Origin: Hymenochaete sp. R1
Lineage: Eukaryota; Basidiomycota; Agaricomycetes; Hymenochaetales; Hymenochaetaceae
Assembly: GCA_019400425.1 (NCBI GenBank)
Contig: JAFREE010000168.1
Coordinates: 1-52,566 of the forward strand
DNA: 52,566 nucleotides
Reading direction: 5' to 3'
The notes beneath the pieces are model-generated. The model was not told the origin of the DNA. It worked only from the letters and a program-made list of their open reading frames with translations, and searched no databases. Shown in pieces: positions 1 through 11,300 of this stretch; within the stretch, counting starts at the first letter, position 1; each line of letters begins with the position of its first letter. Made by a program: the position numbers and the translations under genes.

Positions 1-1934
1 GAAACATATATTTAGAATCATTTTCTGGGTTTATGGCGAGTACATTAGGTCCTTAAATTTTGATGTATCTGTAGTGACTTGATAATCCTATCCTATCCAG
101 TGATGTGGCCACTGTTTGAGCCTATTGTAAAGGACGGCATGCCGGTAGGCATTTGGTATTTGGTATTACCCCCGCTAGGAGAAAAGAGGCTTATCGTCGT
201 CGGACTTTGGCGGAGACGACTCGACTCCCAGCCTGAGCCAGTTCGTTGTACTTTCAGGTTCAAGTTCATCCAAAGGGAGTTAAACCATCCAGATATCCAG
301 ATACCCAGCATCCAGCATCCAGTGTCTGCGTTTGAGAACGAAAAACAAGTCCCCTTCAAGTCCCTTTGTGGCACTTCCGAGTCCGCCGCCGCCGCGACCC
401 ACCGTTTGCAAAAAAAAATGAAAAATGAAAAACAACGCCGCGGAATCAAAAAGACTGTCCGTGGGACTGTGGCTGTAGAGATAAGAAGCCTGCGACTCAA
501 CTGCCTAATTTGGATATACCCGTCCTCATCGCTGTCATTAGCATTGAACATCCTTCTTTCGGGTGGACGAGCAATCTCTGCTACGTAGTACTAGTACTAG
601 TAATACAAGGGCAAGGGCACTCCACCATATGGAAGGACGGCCCACCCGTATGAACTCAAGTCAATATTAATATGGAAGTCTGCATAAGATTAGTATTATG
701 AGTTCTGGAAATTGAAGTCCACGGATGCTTTTGCTTTTACTCTCGTGCGTTTATGATTATGATATGATGACCCCACTCCCCACTGCATTTATACGAGCAT
801 GTGTACATGTATCGTTCCGGCGACGACGACGACGGTGCTGTGCTGTGAGGACTGCCGCGGCGCACTGGCAGACGAGCGGATCTACAAAGGGCTGTTTATA
901 GATATGTCTCCCTTCAACTTGAAGGTCATGATGCCAGTGCCACTGATACCTTTGGTGATGCGTTCAGTAGCACTATCACCAGTTCTTTTTGCATGGAAAG
1001 TTGCGTTGAAGGGTTGGTCTTCCATTCATTCTTATTAAGTTTTTTACATCGACTCGGAAGCACGGGGGACCTGGAGGGTACACTAGTACTAGTACTGCAC
1101 CGAAGCAAGCCAGCAGTTGAACAATGACCATCACGATGCCCAGCTCCACTGGCACGTATCCGTATCCGTATCGTTCACTCAGCTCGTCTTAGATAAAGAT
1201 AAAGTTTCGTTCCTGTGCATGGAACCGCTCACCGCTCCTCCCTCTTGCGATTTTTTATTGTTGTTAATAAAGTCATTGTTGTCCGTCCAAAGACCTCACC
1301 GAGACCCTCCGAGTCCAAGTACCAGTTCTGAGTTCCGAGTTCAAGCTGGCTGGTCTCCGTTTCCCGAGGTCTATACGAGACCGCGGCTGCGTCGTCCGAC
1401 TCCGAATATTAATTGTTAGTCCGAACGCCCCACCCACCTGACTCCTGAGACCCCGCGTGGGCAAAATACTAAATAAATACGACTGAACTGATACATACAG
1501 TGTGCAGTGCAGTGCAGTGATAGGAGGTTCGACGATCCAACACTTACTCTTACCAGTAGTGTAGTGTGTATCCGAGGAGGACCGAGGACCAGTCTGAGAG
1601 TGCGAGTGAGAAGGCTTCTTCGATCTCTCAATCCGTCTCATGTGTCCCTCGTGTCTCATCGTCAAGACAATATCCATATTGATGAGACAACGACGGTCCA
1701 GTGAAGTCAGTCTTTTCCGGAAAGTTGAAAGAAGCACAAGGAAACGCGATGTCATTGTACACGTATACGTACATTACAATCTATGCCACAATTCACAGGA
1801 GAATGTAGTACAGTCAGGGGATGAAGGACGAAAACTGGTGGAAGACGGAAGCCAGAGGGGGGTACAACGACTGGTTTTTGGTGGGGCGGAGGAAGTCAAG
1901 CGGCGGGATGTTGACCGAACGGTGACGGTGGCGG
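1..1934. other. Gene-poor stretch, no supported gene
   Basis: I see no open frame here with family resemblance, splice structure or sensible composition. It carries short simple repeats: a TAG/TAC-type run around 586-602 and 1082-1096, and a GTGCA tandem at 1502-1519. The right end is probably the 3' untranslated region of the eIF3i gene, which ends at 1935 on the minus strand. Confidence 0.5.
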
Positions 1935-3331
1935 CTAATCGTCGATTTCGAGGTCCCCGTAAGGCTTCGCCTTGTAGTAGCTTTCGTCGAACTGGTGTAC
2001 TCGGACGAACCCGTCTTCGCCCCCCGACGCATAGCATTTCCCGCCCGGATGGTACGCCAACCTTGAGTTTGCGTAACGGGGGGTTCGCGCAAGTCAACGT
2101 CAGAGTCAGCCACACAAGCTCATCGTCCAAAAGGAAACGGAAAACGGCGATGGGACGTACGTGTTGATAGGTCCAAAATGCCCTTTGACCCTCCCCACCT
2201 CCTCCTCGAACAACTTGTGCCAAAACCGCGTCTCGAACTTCCCCTGCCTCGCCGACGTCGTCGTCACGCTCATCGCGTCCTGGCCACCCCCAAGCAGCAC
2301 ATACGGCCTCCCCACCGCCACGCACGCGCTATTCAACGGCGTCTCCGTCGAGTACGTGTACAGCACGCGCAGCGTGCGCGTGTCCGACACGCGCGCCGTC
2401 TTGTCTTTGCTGCTCGTGATGAAGTACGAGCGGTCGGGGGAGACTTGCAGGTCGGTGACGACGTCCATGTGGCAGCGCTCGTTTGAGGCGAGCTCGTCCC
2501 CCGTCTTGGCGTCGAAGAGGGCGACTTTGCCGGATTCGTGGCCGGTGAGGAGGAGGGATTGGGTGTGTGCGTAGGTGAGCACGGTGGGCTTGGAGCCGAT
2601 AGGGTTGAAGATCACGGTAGGCTCCGAGGGCTCTGGGTATGTTATGAGATGAGATGGGAAGGTTAGGTTAGGCTGGTAGTTCTCGTGGATGGAGATGGAC
2701 TTACGTTTGGTCCCGTCCTCCCTGTTGATGTCGAAAATACGGATGGCGCTTTGGTGTCCCATCCTCTGCTCGGTAAGACACACGATCTGCCGCTCGTCGT
2801 CGCTGAACGCCACGCGCTTCACAGCAGTCGGGAACTCCCATGTATACAGACAACGGCCCGTCGCGACGTCCCATAGCTTCATGCAATTGTCCGCAGATCC
2901 CGATACCAAGTATTTCGTGCTCTCTGTGGAGTGGAGGCCAGAAGGCAATCGAGAAGATGAGAAAGGTGCATATAAGAAGAAAGCTTGAAGATGCAATGGA
3001 AACAAAACGAAAATAAGAAACTTACGGTCGACGTCGAGCGTCCAGATCGTCCCGTTGTGACCGTCATAAGTCCCTAGACGTTCCCCGTTATCAGAGAACC
3101 AAGCGTTGATGACATGGTCCTTCGAGCAGGAGAAGATGAGGTCTCCCTCGAGATTAAACTTGATCTGGGTCAAAGAGCGTTCGTGACCTGTCTCGAGACC
3201 GTTAGATTGGGAAGACTCTCTCAAGCAAGCTTGCTGATGTATCGTCAGTCACCTTGTAATAAGATTGGCCGCTAAAGTCTGCTGTTAGTTTCCTGACGCG
3301 CTTTTCTCGTCTGGAATGCTGTGCGCACCAT
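1935..3331 (-). CDS. TIF34: Eukaryotic translation initiation factor 3 subunit I (eIF3i, WD40 protein)
   Basis: Cytosolic WD40-propeller subunit of eIF3, which helps load initiator tRNA and mRNA on the 40S subunit. Exons, minus strand: 3329-3331, 3253-3271, 3026-3187, 2705-2923, 2161-2632, 1935-2061; the sum is 1002 nt, 333 residues, a normal length for the family. The N-terminus assembles to [17 protein letters not shown], the conserved eIF3i start, followed by a typical propeller ([40 protein letters not shown]) and the C-terminal [14 protein letters not shown] blade. The family match is recognised from conserved motifs; the exon borders are inferred. The oddity is that exon 1 contributes only the ATG, and the next coding exon is 19 nt. 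A model starting inside the third exon would lose the conserved N-terminus. Confidence 0.93.
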
Positions 3332-4794
3332 TTTTTTTTGGAGTTGAGCTGAGGAGGGGCAGGTGTGTTGAGCAAGCTTAAGAGTATGCAGCAAGTGCAG
3401 CCCCCCTCGTCGACGAACAAAATGTTACAGAGAAGTTTCCCACGATTATTCTTTTGCTTCAAAAACCGATGACTCGGACAGACGAGTCTCCCCAACCCTC
3501 TGTTCTTCTCGACATTTTCATTATCTTATTCGACGCTCATGAAGGATACTTGATATTTTTGCTGTTTTGCATCAAATCGCCTTTGTGCGACCCGGGTTAG
3601 AAGGGCTGTTATTGCGCATTGGCAATACTAAATACTTCTGATGACTTGAGTGATGCTGTCCGATTCCGAGTCGAAACTACCATTGCACCAAATCCCCACT
3701 TCTGGCGTTTCGGTCCCTCCGCCTCCGGACGCTGGATCTTGGCGACGGCCCGTTGGAAATAACGGACGATGTCTTTCTTTACTTGGCCCAAGTTGTACCA
3801 GTGGAGTGGACTGCAAGCTATTCCCAGAGGGATTTCTCGTTTAACCGTATAGTATACACTTTTTAGTATACCGACGTGTTCCAGTGTGTAGCGAATGCCC
3901 GGAGTCCGCTTCTGGATCGATCATGAAAGCCTTCTGCTGCAGGCGTATCGTGCAGTTGGAGCACGACATCACTCAAATGAAGGAAAGTTTGAGCGGTGCG
4001 ATCACTCTCGATGAGCGGTAACAGAACTATGTCCAAAGGCAAGTAACAAATTAATCTCGTTGTAGATTTACTGAGTTTAAGTCTCTTCTAGAGTACTGTA
4101 GCCCTTTCAAACCCACAGAGACCATGATCAAGCATGTCGAATGAGCCTACGACTCCCGATCCTAATGAAAGGTGGTTCAACTGGCCTAATTATCAGGTCG
4201 TATGTATGCGCGAGAAGCGTCTGCTTACTTTCATTTTCTCTTTTCCCTCCCAAGCTCAGCAGCCTGAATTTTGTTGGGTCCCTGCAACTTCACCCTCCAA
4301 ATCTACAGTTCCATAATGCGAGCTGCATCATCCGTATCATGGAAATCAAGAACGAGTATCTCGATCTCGAGTTGGTCTGACACCTTGGATGAGGATGCGG
4401 TCATTTGGCTCATACACTGGTGCTGGTTGGGAACGAATGGAGTTGAAATTGGATATTTCGGTACGAAGCGACGCCGAGGGTCCTCCGAGTCAATCGCCAG
4501 TGAATACTCACTTCAAAGTTAGGTGGCTGAAAGTTGAGACGGCTTGCCTTCCTCCTGTCTCCATTTTTATTTTGCATTGTAATCTCCCTGTGACTCGTAT
4601 TTTCAAGATTGTAGTCTGGGACTTCTGTATATGAGAAGAGTGCAAAAGGGAAATGCAACGAAGAAAGCAGACTGGCTAGAGTACAAAAATAAGTACAACA
4701 TATGCAGACTCGACAAAAGGGAAATCATCCACAAAACAAATAATATGTAACACAAAGGGGACAAGGACTTGCATCATTAATCCAAAATACAAAG
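3332..4794. other. Intergenic; possible gene relics only
   Basis: Short open stretches occur on both strands, for example a charged frame at 3609-3791 on the minus strand and a plus-strand stretch near 3930-4018 that could be the helical lead of a degraded F-box gene. They are interrupted and lack a convincing start, intron set or domain, so I do not call a gene. Confidence 0.4.
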
Positions 4795-5487
4795 CTACCT
4801 CTTTCCAGCCTTCGATTGACTTCTCAATCCAAGCCCGACACCTGGTCTCCGAGATCCCTTGTCGGGAAACGGTACACCATTAACAGCGAGCTGTTCGCGA
4901 AAGGCATTCGAATTCGAGTTTACGTTTACATTTGCGTCTATAATTGGTGCTGTGTTTGTCTCTAGATTTCGGTTATTCTCGCTCGATGGTGGCATCATCC
5001 TGCGCATAAGAGTTGCAATGTCTTCAGATGAAGGTACATGCGCTTTCGAGGGCCCGGCGTTCCGTTGGATGATCGTTTCGAAAACCTCCTCTTCTTCCAG
5101 TTCTCTGACTTTTTCGCGAAGGTTCTTCATAACGTGTTCGAACATTACTGTTAAGAGTGTACGAGATTAGTGGCATGGGTAGGGTTATATGCCATCAAGA
5201 AAGCGAAAAATTGCATACTCACTTTGCTCATCCTTTGGATCCTTCGGCCGAGGAAGCAGGACCGGTTTAGGAGTCCTGGCGTCCGCGTCTGTCCAAGTCG
5301 TTCTCCGCAACCCAATCATCTCGTCGACCATTCGCGAGAATTCATCATCCGTGGCTTGTCTGTCAGAAGGCGACGTCTCATCCGGCGCGTATTCTGTGTT
5401 AATGGATTCTGCGGGCGAAGAGGCGCGTAGAACTGGTGTTGCGTAGACGGGGTCGATAGTATGAGCGTGTCGTGTGATGGCAGGCAT
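4795..5487 (-). CDS. Conserved-looking hypothetical protein, charged helix in C-terminal half
   Basis: I do not recognise this gene. Two exons, 5223-5487 and 4795-5147, separated by a 75 nt intron with a GTGAGT donor and an AACAG acceptor, give 205 residues. The first half is Ser/Thr/Pro-rich with FSRMVDEMIGLRR; just after the junction the protein reads MFEHVMKNLREKVRELEEEE, a strongly amphipathic Glu/Lys/Leu segment likely to form a short coiled coil. It has no signal peptide or membrane helix. It is divergent from RNR1 with 566 nt between the two starts, so the upstream region is probably shared. The splice model is supported by frame continuity on both sides; the function is unknown. Confidence 0.7.
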
Positions 5488-5606
5488 GATGACGAAGAGG
5501 ACGTCAGAAAGCGACGTGCTTTAGTCAGGGCGGTGATATGTTGATGATGAGCCGGAGGTAAAATGAGCGCGGAACAGCGGGAGGAGGAGGATGGGGAAAG
5601 GGGAGG

Positions 5607-5860
5607 ACGCGTCCCAAACTGACGCAACGCAACCAGGACAAACAAGACACAACGCGTCTGTCACGTGCTGTTGCTTTCTCACACCCTCAATCAGTACTAC
5701 TTTGTCAATCTCGTCTTATTTTTTGAATATTATATTATATATTTACTTGTATAATGAGTCTTGCCTTAGTATTCAAGCAAGTATTGAACTTATGTCACTT
5801 GGTTTGCCTTAATATTATATTTAAATGATATTTTCGGTTAAGTCGGAGTTTGAAACGCGT
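5607..5860. promoter_or_regulatory. Three MluI cell-cycle-box-like motifs upstream of RNR1
   Basis: The hexamer ACGCGT occurs at 5607-5612, 5652-5657 and 5855-5860, within 450 nt upstream of the RNR1 start at 6054. A fourth copy lies at 6174-6179 inside RNR1 intron 2. In yeasts this hexamer is bound by MBF (Mbp1/Swi6) and drives G1/S transcription of RNR genes. The sites are seen directly; the role here is inferred from that precedent. Confidence 0.55.
5660..5667. promoter_or_regulatory. RTCACGTG (Cbf1-type) E-box
   Basis: GTCACGTG lies between the divergent 5487 and 6054 starts. It is one of four RTCACGTG sites in intergenic DNA of this window. Binding by a bHLH factor is an inference. Confidence 0.35.
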
Positions 5861-6053
5861 TGTCACAATGTGTGATGTCACGCTTAGCAATCCATTTGTC
5901 CGACACGCATTTAAATCAGGCGCGTCGCGTCGAACCCTTCCTTCTCTTCAAACCACTACCTTCCCTCCTTCCTCCCTCTTCCTCGCCTCTGCTCCCCTCT
6001 TTTCACCTCTGTAACTCTACTCCGAGCTCACTCTTCAGTATATCGAGCTCATC

Positions 6054-9000
6054 ATGTCCTACGTTTTCAAGCGAGGTGAGTGCCACCCGAGTTTCTTCAA
6101 GGTCTCAGAGCATGTCTGATCGTTGCCTCCAGATGGGTATGTTGCGTCCCCACCGCGTCGCATATGATCATAGAACGCGTTTCCATGAGCTTTACTGATT
6201 TCTTCATCTCACAGCCGTAAGGAGCGTGTTGCGTTCGACAAGGTCAGTCTATGCATCATGGACAACACGTGTCTCGCCTGTTAACCCTCCACCACAAGAT
6301 CACTGCCCGCATCGGAAAGCTTTGCTTTGGCCTTGATCCTAGACATGTAGACCCAATCGAGTGAGTGCATCACACTACTCGTATCTTCAATAGCTTATTG
6401 ACTATACCTACTCAGGATTACAAAGAAAGTTGTCGCAGGTGTATACCAAGGCGTTACGACCGTCGAACTCGACGTAGGTTTCAATAGTCTTGTCCGATCA
6501 ACGGTGATCTAATTCATATTACAATAGAACTTGGCTGCTGAGACCGCGGCGTACCTTACCACGAAACATCCTGATTACGCTATCCTCGCTGCTCGCATTG
6601 CTATCTCAAACCTTCACAAGGAAACAAAGAAGAAATTTTCCCATGTCATCTCTGATCTGTATAACTATGGTGCGTCTTTCCTTTGGCGTTGTACCAGCAA
6701 ATCCATCTCACAGTCTCTCAGTCAACCCAAAGACGGACAAGCCAGCTGGTATGATCTCGAAAGAGACTTTCGATATCGTCCAGGAGAATGCGGAACTCCT
6801 CGATTCGGCAATCGTGTACGAACGCGACTTCCATTACCAGTACTTCGGTTTCAAGACTCTAGAGCGTTCTTACCTTCTACGGCTAAACAACAAGATCGCA
6901 GAACGCCCACAACATCTCCTTATGCGCGTTGCTGTCGGTATTCACGGAAAAGATATTGATCGTGCCATCGAGACGTACAATTACATGTCTCAGCGCTACT
7001 TCATTCACGCCAGCCCAACGCTTTTCAACGCCGGTACTCCTCATCCCCAACTCAGCTCTTGTTTCCTTGTCTGCATGAAGGACGATAGCATCGAGGGTAT
7101 CTATGACACGCTTAAGCAATGTGCCATGATTAGCAAGACGGCTGGAGGTATCGGTCTCAGCATCCACAACATCCGCGCTACGGGGTAGGTAGATTTGTTT
7201 CATTCAAAGAGTAATCACACTTACACTGCAAACAGCTCTTACATCTCCGGAACGAACGGATTTTCTAACGGCATTGTTCCGATGCTTCGTGCATATGATG
7301 CTACCGCCCGTTACGTCGACCAGGGCGGCAACAAGCGCCCAGGTGCGTTCGCCATCTACATTGAGCCCTGGCATGCGGACGTTTTCGAATTCCTTGATCT
7401 GCGCAAGAATCACGGTAAGGAGGAAGTTCGTGCTCGGGATCTCTTTTATGCTCTATGGATCTGTGACCTCTTGTGAGTAGTCTTCAATCGCAAGTTCGTG
7501 TTCGTAACTGATCCGCCGCTAGCATGAAGCGCGTCGAAGCCGACGGTGAATGGTCGTTGTTCTGCCCTAATGAAGCGCCAGGTTTGGCTGACGTCTGGGG
7601 CGACGAGTTTGAAGAGCTCTATGAGAAGTACGAGAGAAAGGGTAAAGCGAGGAAGACTATCAAGGCCCAAAAGCTTTGGTATGCAATTCTCGAGGCGCAA
7701 GTTGAGACTGGAACTCCTTTCATGTTGTATAAAGACGCTGCCAACCGTGAGTCACCATTGTAAATCTGGATAAAGTAATCTCCTAATATCTTCATTCAGG
7801 CAAATCCAACCAGCAGAATCTCGGTACCATCAAGTCCTCTAACCTATGCACGGAGATCATAGAGTACTCAGCTCCTGACGAGACTGCTGTGTGCAATCTT
7901 GCCTCTCTTGCCCTTCCTTCCTTCATTCGCGGAAACAAATACGATTTCGAGAAGCTGCACGAAGTCGCAAAGGTAGTCACCAGGAACCTCAACAAGATCA
8001 TCGATGTCAACTACTACCCTGTTATTGAGGCGCGGAACTCGAACATGCGCCATCGCCCCATCGGTCTTGGCGTGAACGGTCTCGCAGATACCTTCATGGC
8101 ACTACGTATTGCGTTCGACTCTCCTGAGGCTCGCGATCTAAACGTCAAAATCTTCGAAACCATCTACCACGCAGCGCTCGAAGCAAGTTGCGAGATCGCT
8201 GAAGTGGAAGGACCGTATTCGACGTGGAAAGGTAGCCCTGCTGAGCAAGGCAAGCTCCAGTACGATCAGTGGGGTGTCATTCCCAGCGACCTTTGGGACT
8301 GGAAGGCCCTTAAAACCAAGATCGCGAAACACGGTCTCCGTAACTCTCTTCTACTGGCGCCCATGCCCACCGCTTCGACGAGTCAGATTCTTGGATTTAA
8401 TGAGTGCTTCGAACCATACACAAGTAACATCTACACTCGTCGTGTTCTTTCGGGCGAGTTCCAAGTTGTTTGTCCTTGGCTCCTGCGTGAGCTTGTTGAG
8501 CGTGGTCTGTGGGACGAGCACATGCGAAACCTCATAATTGCGAACAATGGATCCGTGCAAAACGTCGACGCGATTCCCGACGACGTCAAGGCCATCTACA
8601 AGACTGTTTGGGAGATTTCTCAGAAGAAGATTCTCGACATGGCTGCCGACCGTGGTGCGTTCATCTGTCAGAGCCAGAGTCTGAACGTACATCTCCAATC
8701 ACCGACGAACGGACAGCTCACGAGCATGCACTTCTATGGATGGAAGAAGGGCCTGAAGACGGGAATGTACTATCTTCGAACTAAGCCAGCATCCCAGGCG
8801 ATCCAGTTCACTGTTGATGCGGCGGCTGCGAAAACGGCCAGGCCGGTAGTGACACCGACTCCGAGTTACTCAGGCACGTCCAAGCCAACTTCGACATCGA
8901 CAGAAGCTTCCTCAACCACAACATCAGTGAACGGCTCGCGTGACTCCGAGCCTCCTGCTTCGCCGACCCACTCACACTTTGCCTCACCTTCCCCCCCGTC

Positions 9001-9229
9001 CACTGCGAAGACTATTGAACCCGAGCCACTTTCTCTCGACGGTAGCGCGTCGAAGGTTGCAGAGAGCTTGCCAAACGGCAATGGCAGCGCAGGCGCCAGC
9101 GAAAAGCCAGTATCTCAGGATCCAGAGTACTTGGCTGCTTTACAGCGTCAAAAGGACAGGGAGCTTGCGGAAGCGAAGCTGATGTGTTCAATTGAGAACA
9201 AGGAGGCTTGTTTGATGTGCTCTGGTTGA
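6054..9229 (+). CDS. RNR1: Ribonucleoside-diphosphate reductase large subunit
   Basis: Class Ia ribonucleotide reductase alpha subunit; reduces NDPs to dNDPs in the cytosol with the RNR2-type small subunit. Ten exons: 6054-6075, 6133-6136, 6215-6242, 6299-6360, 6416-6473, 6528-6669, 6722-7184, 7236-7472, 7523-7746, 7800-9229; 2670 nt, 889 residues. The N-terminal ATP-cone assembles as [19 protein letters not shown]. The active-site cysteine in [12 protein letters not shown] lies near residue 218 and the NLCTEI loop near 430. The tail carries the redox pair of CLMCSG (C884 and C887), which passes electrons from thioredoxin or glutaredoxin. Between core and tail sits an approximately 100-residue Ser/Thr/Pro-rich linker from about residue 770. 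Exon 2 is only 4 nt long and is required for the conserved DG of the ATP cone. ACGCGT boxes upstream suggest S-phase expression. Confidence 0.95.
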
Positions 9230-9541
9230 ACATGGGTCACCATCGCCTGACTGATCGTCCTTACTCTGGGTTTCTATCCGCATTGATCATTAATTGTGTA
9301 TCTCATCTCAGTATGTTTCCGCCTGCCTCCGTTTTGTTTCCTTTAAAAGCTGTACTACATCCAATCCTCATTCCGTTTTTTTCTGATGTCTTGCATGATT
9401 TCGACTCTTATATCCCTTTCCTCGCATTGTCTCAACTCTGGTCCTGTTTCTGTATGTATATCGTGTCTTAATCCAAGGCTATAATTTTTCTTCCGGTGCT
9501 TGATCATTCATTTATCACGAACCACATACAAGGTTATAGAG
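9230..9541. other. Convergent 3' region between RNR1 and the GST gene
   Basis: This is about 310 nt of T-rich DNA holding the two facing 3' ends. No gene or repeat is visible. Confidence 0.5.
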
Positions 9542-10358
9542 CTAGAGCTGATACTCGGGTATCTCCAAGAGCTTCGCAAATCTTCCGCCATTCCTGGTTT
9601 TGAGACTTGCCCATCCCTGCCCATTGATCGCCTTACAAGTACGAATATAGCCAACGAGCTCGATCTCAGCGTATGTCGCCTTCCCACCCGTCACGCGGAA
9701 GTTTCCCTCGCCGGCTTTGTCCAAGTGTGCTGACAACTCGTCGAAGAACGCCTCAAATTTCTCAAGTGCGGCTTCCCTCTGCTCGTCTGTGGGCGGCACG
9801 AACTTTTTGCCACTGATCGCCTCGCGGGACTCAGTGAACCACTTGGCTTCTTCGGGCAGCAAAGCCCTGGCAAGCTCGGGTGCGTGGATGGGACCTATAT
9901 TGGGGAGCAGCTTTTCCTTCAAGTATGCCGAGAAGATTGCATGGAGGACCCGTTCTTGTGCGGGGAACAACGGGTTCTCGGGGTCCGGGTACGTCTTTTC
10001 GATATACTCGGCGATGAGGGTCGAGTCCGAGATGGCGACGATTGGTTTGCCTTTGGATTCGAAGGTGATGAAGGGGACGGTGTAGTGGCCGGATCCGTCG
10101 GCCTTCTTGCCTGTTGGCGGCGCGCCGACGGCCTTCGCGGTCGGCTCGACTTGGGAGAATTGAACCCAGTGCGTCTCATATGGGATTTTCTTGAAGGTCA
10201 GGATCATCCTTACGTTGTCTTTGGGTCAGTTTTACTGTAGAGTCGACGATACATCGTCAGATTGCAACTCACATTATGCGAAACACGAAGGGCGAGAATG
10301 TGCTCCCATGTAGGTTCGTGGGGATATCGTACAAGGTTATTTTGCTTTGTGTGGCCAT
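9542..10358 (-). CDS. Glutathione S-transferase, basidiomycete etherase-like class
   Basis: Cytosolic GST that conjugates or de-glutathionylates electrophiles; this class is expanded in wood- and litter-decaying fungi. Two exons, 10273-10358 and 9542-10208, with a GTGAGT donor and TAAG acceptor, give 250 residues. The N-terminal thioredoxin-fold half reads ITLYDIPTN and then STFSPFVFRI, where a Ser in the STFSP turn is the likely glutathione-activating residue, followed by KKIPYETHWV and the VPFITF and ISDSTLIAEYIEKTYP segments that form the glutathione site. The C-terminal half is all-helical. Assignment to the etherase-like group rests on the overall pattern and is less certain than the GST call. 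The acceptor site yields two consecutive Met codons at the junction, and I see no better site. Confidence 0.88.
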
Positions 10359-11300
10359 GTCGGTCAAGTGGGAAATCGAGTTTCGAGGTGCGAGAGCTCG
10401 ATGAGAATCGAAATGCGAACTTGAGTCACTATTTATAGTCTATTTCCTAGGAATTTGTAGACGATGGTGGTGTTTTGCCGTGGGGTTACCGTGGAACTTA
10501 CTCAGCCCTTAGTAATGACACTAGAGTCCCGGTCTGCGTGGACATCCTATTTAGTCGTTGGCCAGGGCGGCCAGGGTGACTATTGGAGAGGCATAGTTGT
10601 AAAGACCGATCCTTTGCAAGACACAGTATATCCAATCAAGAAAACCCTTTGAAACGAGTCAACTGTTTTTGAGAGCAAGACATAAGAGTCTCTCAGCAGG
10701 CAGCCAACAGCAGTGCCTTTGCATACTCTCTACCTCAAACCTTGAGGGTTCATAACGAGAAAATGCAATATGAGCAGAGAAATACAGAGCATTGGCAAGA
10801 TGTGTTACCAAGTCATTACTTGTCGAGGAAGGATGATGCATCGTCCGCTGTTCGCGCATGTGTACAGTAATTCAATTCAAAAGAAAACCCAATCAGAAAC
10901 AAGATTACTCACAAGATTGAAAAGCAACAGATACGATTAATATTAGTTGTGGCGAGACTTGATATCCAGGGATAAAAGTGCAAAGCCTGAGGAACGAAAC
11001 TCGAAGAGGTTCAATAAGGACGGACTTGGAGTTGGATTTGCAAGAGTGAAAATATAGTGCCTATAATAGATCTATATCTTCCTTAAATGTCAATACATCG
11101 TACGATGGACTGCATATCATATGCATTATGATATAGCGTTCATAATCAACGTTACCTCTGCCATAACATCAACGTTCAACTAAGAGACAACACGACTCGG
11201 GCTTGGACTCGCTGAACCAAGTAAGTTAGCCTTTCACCATCATATTTACGCCCATTGGGACGGAACAACGCACCCAAAACGTACTCGGCCTCCAATCTGT
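10359..11300. other. Intergenic between GST start and AKR 3' end
   Basis: It holds the GST promoter (right of 10358) and the AKR 3' region. I see no plausible additional gene. Confidence 0.5.
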
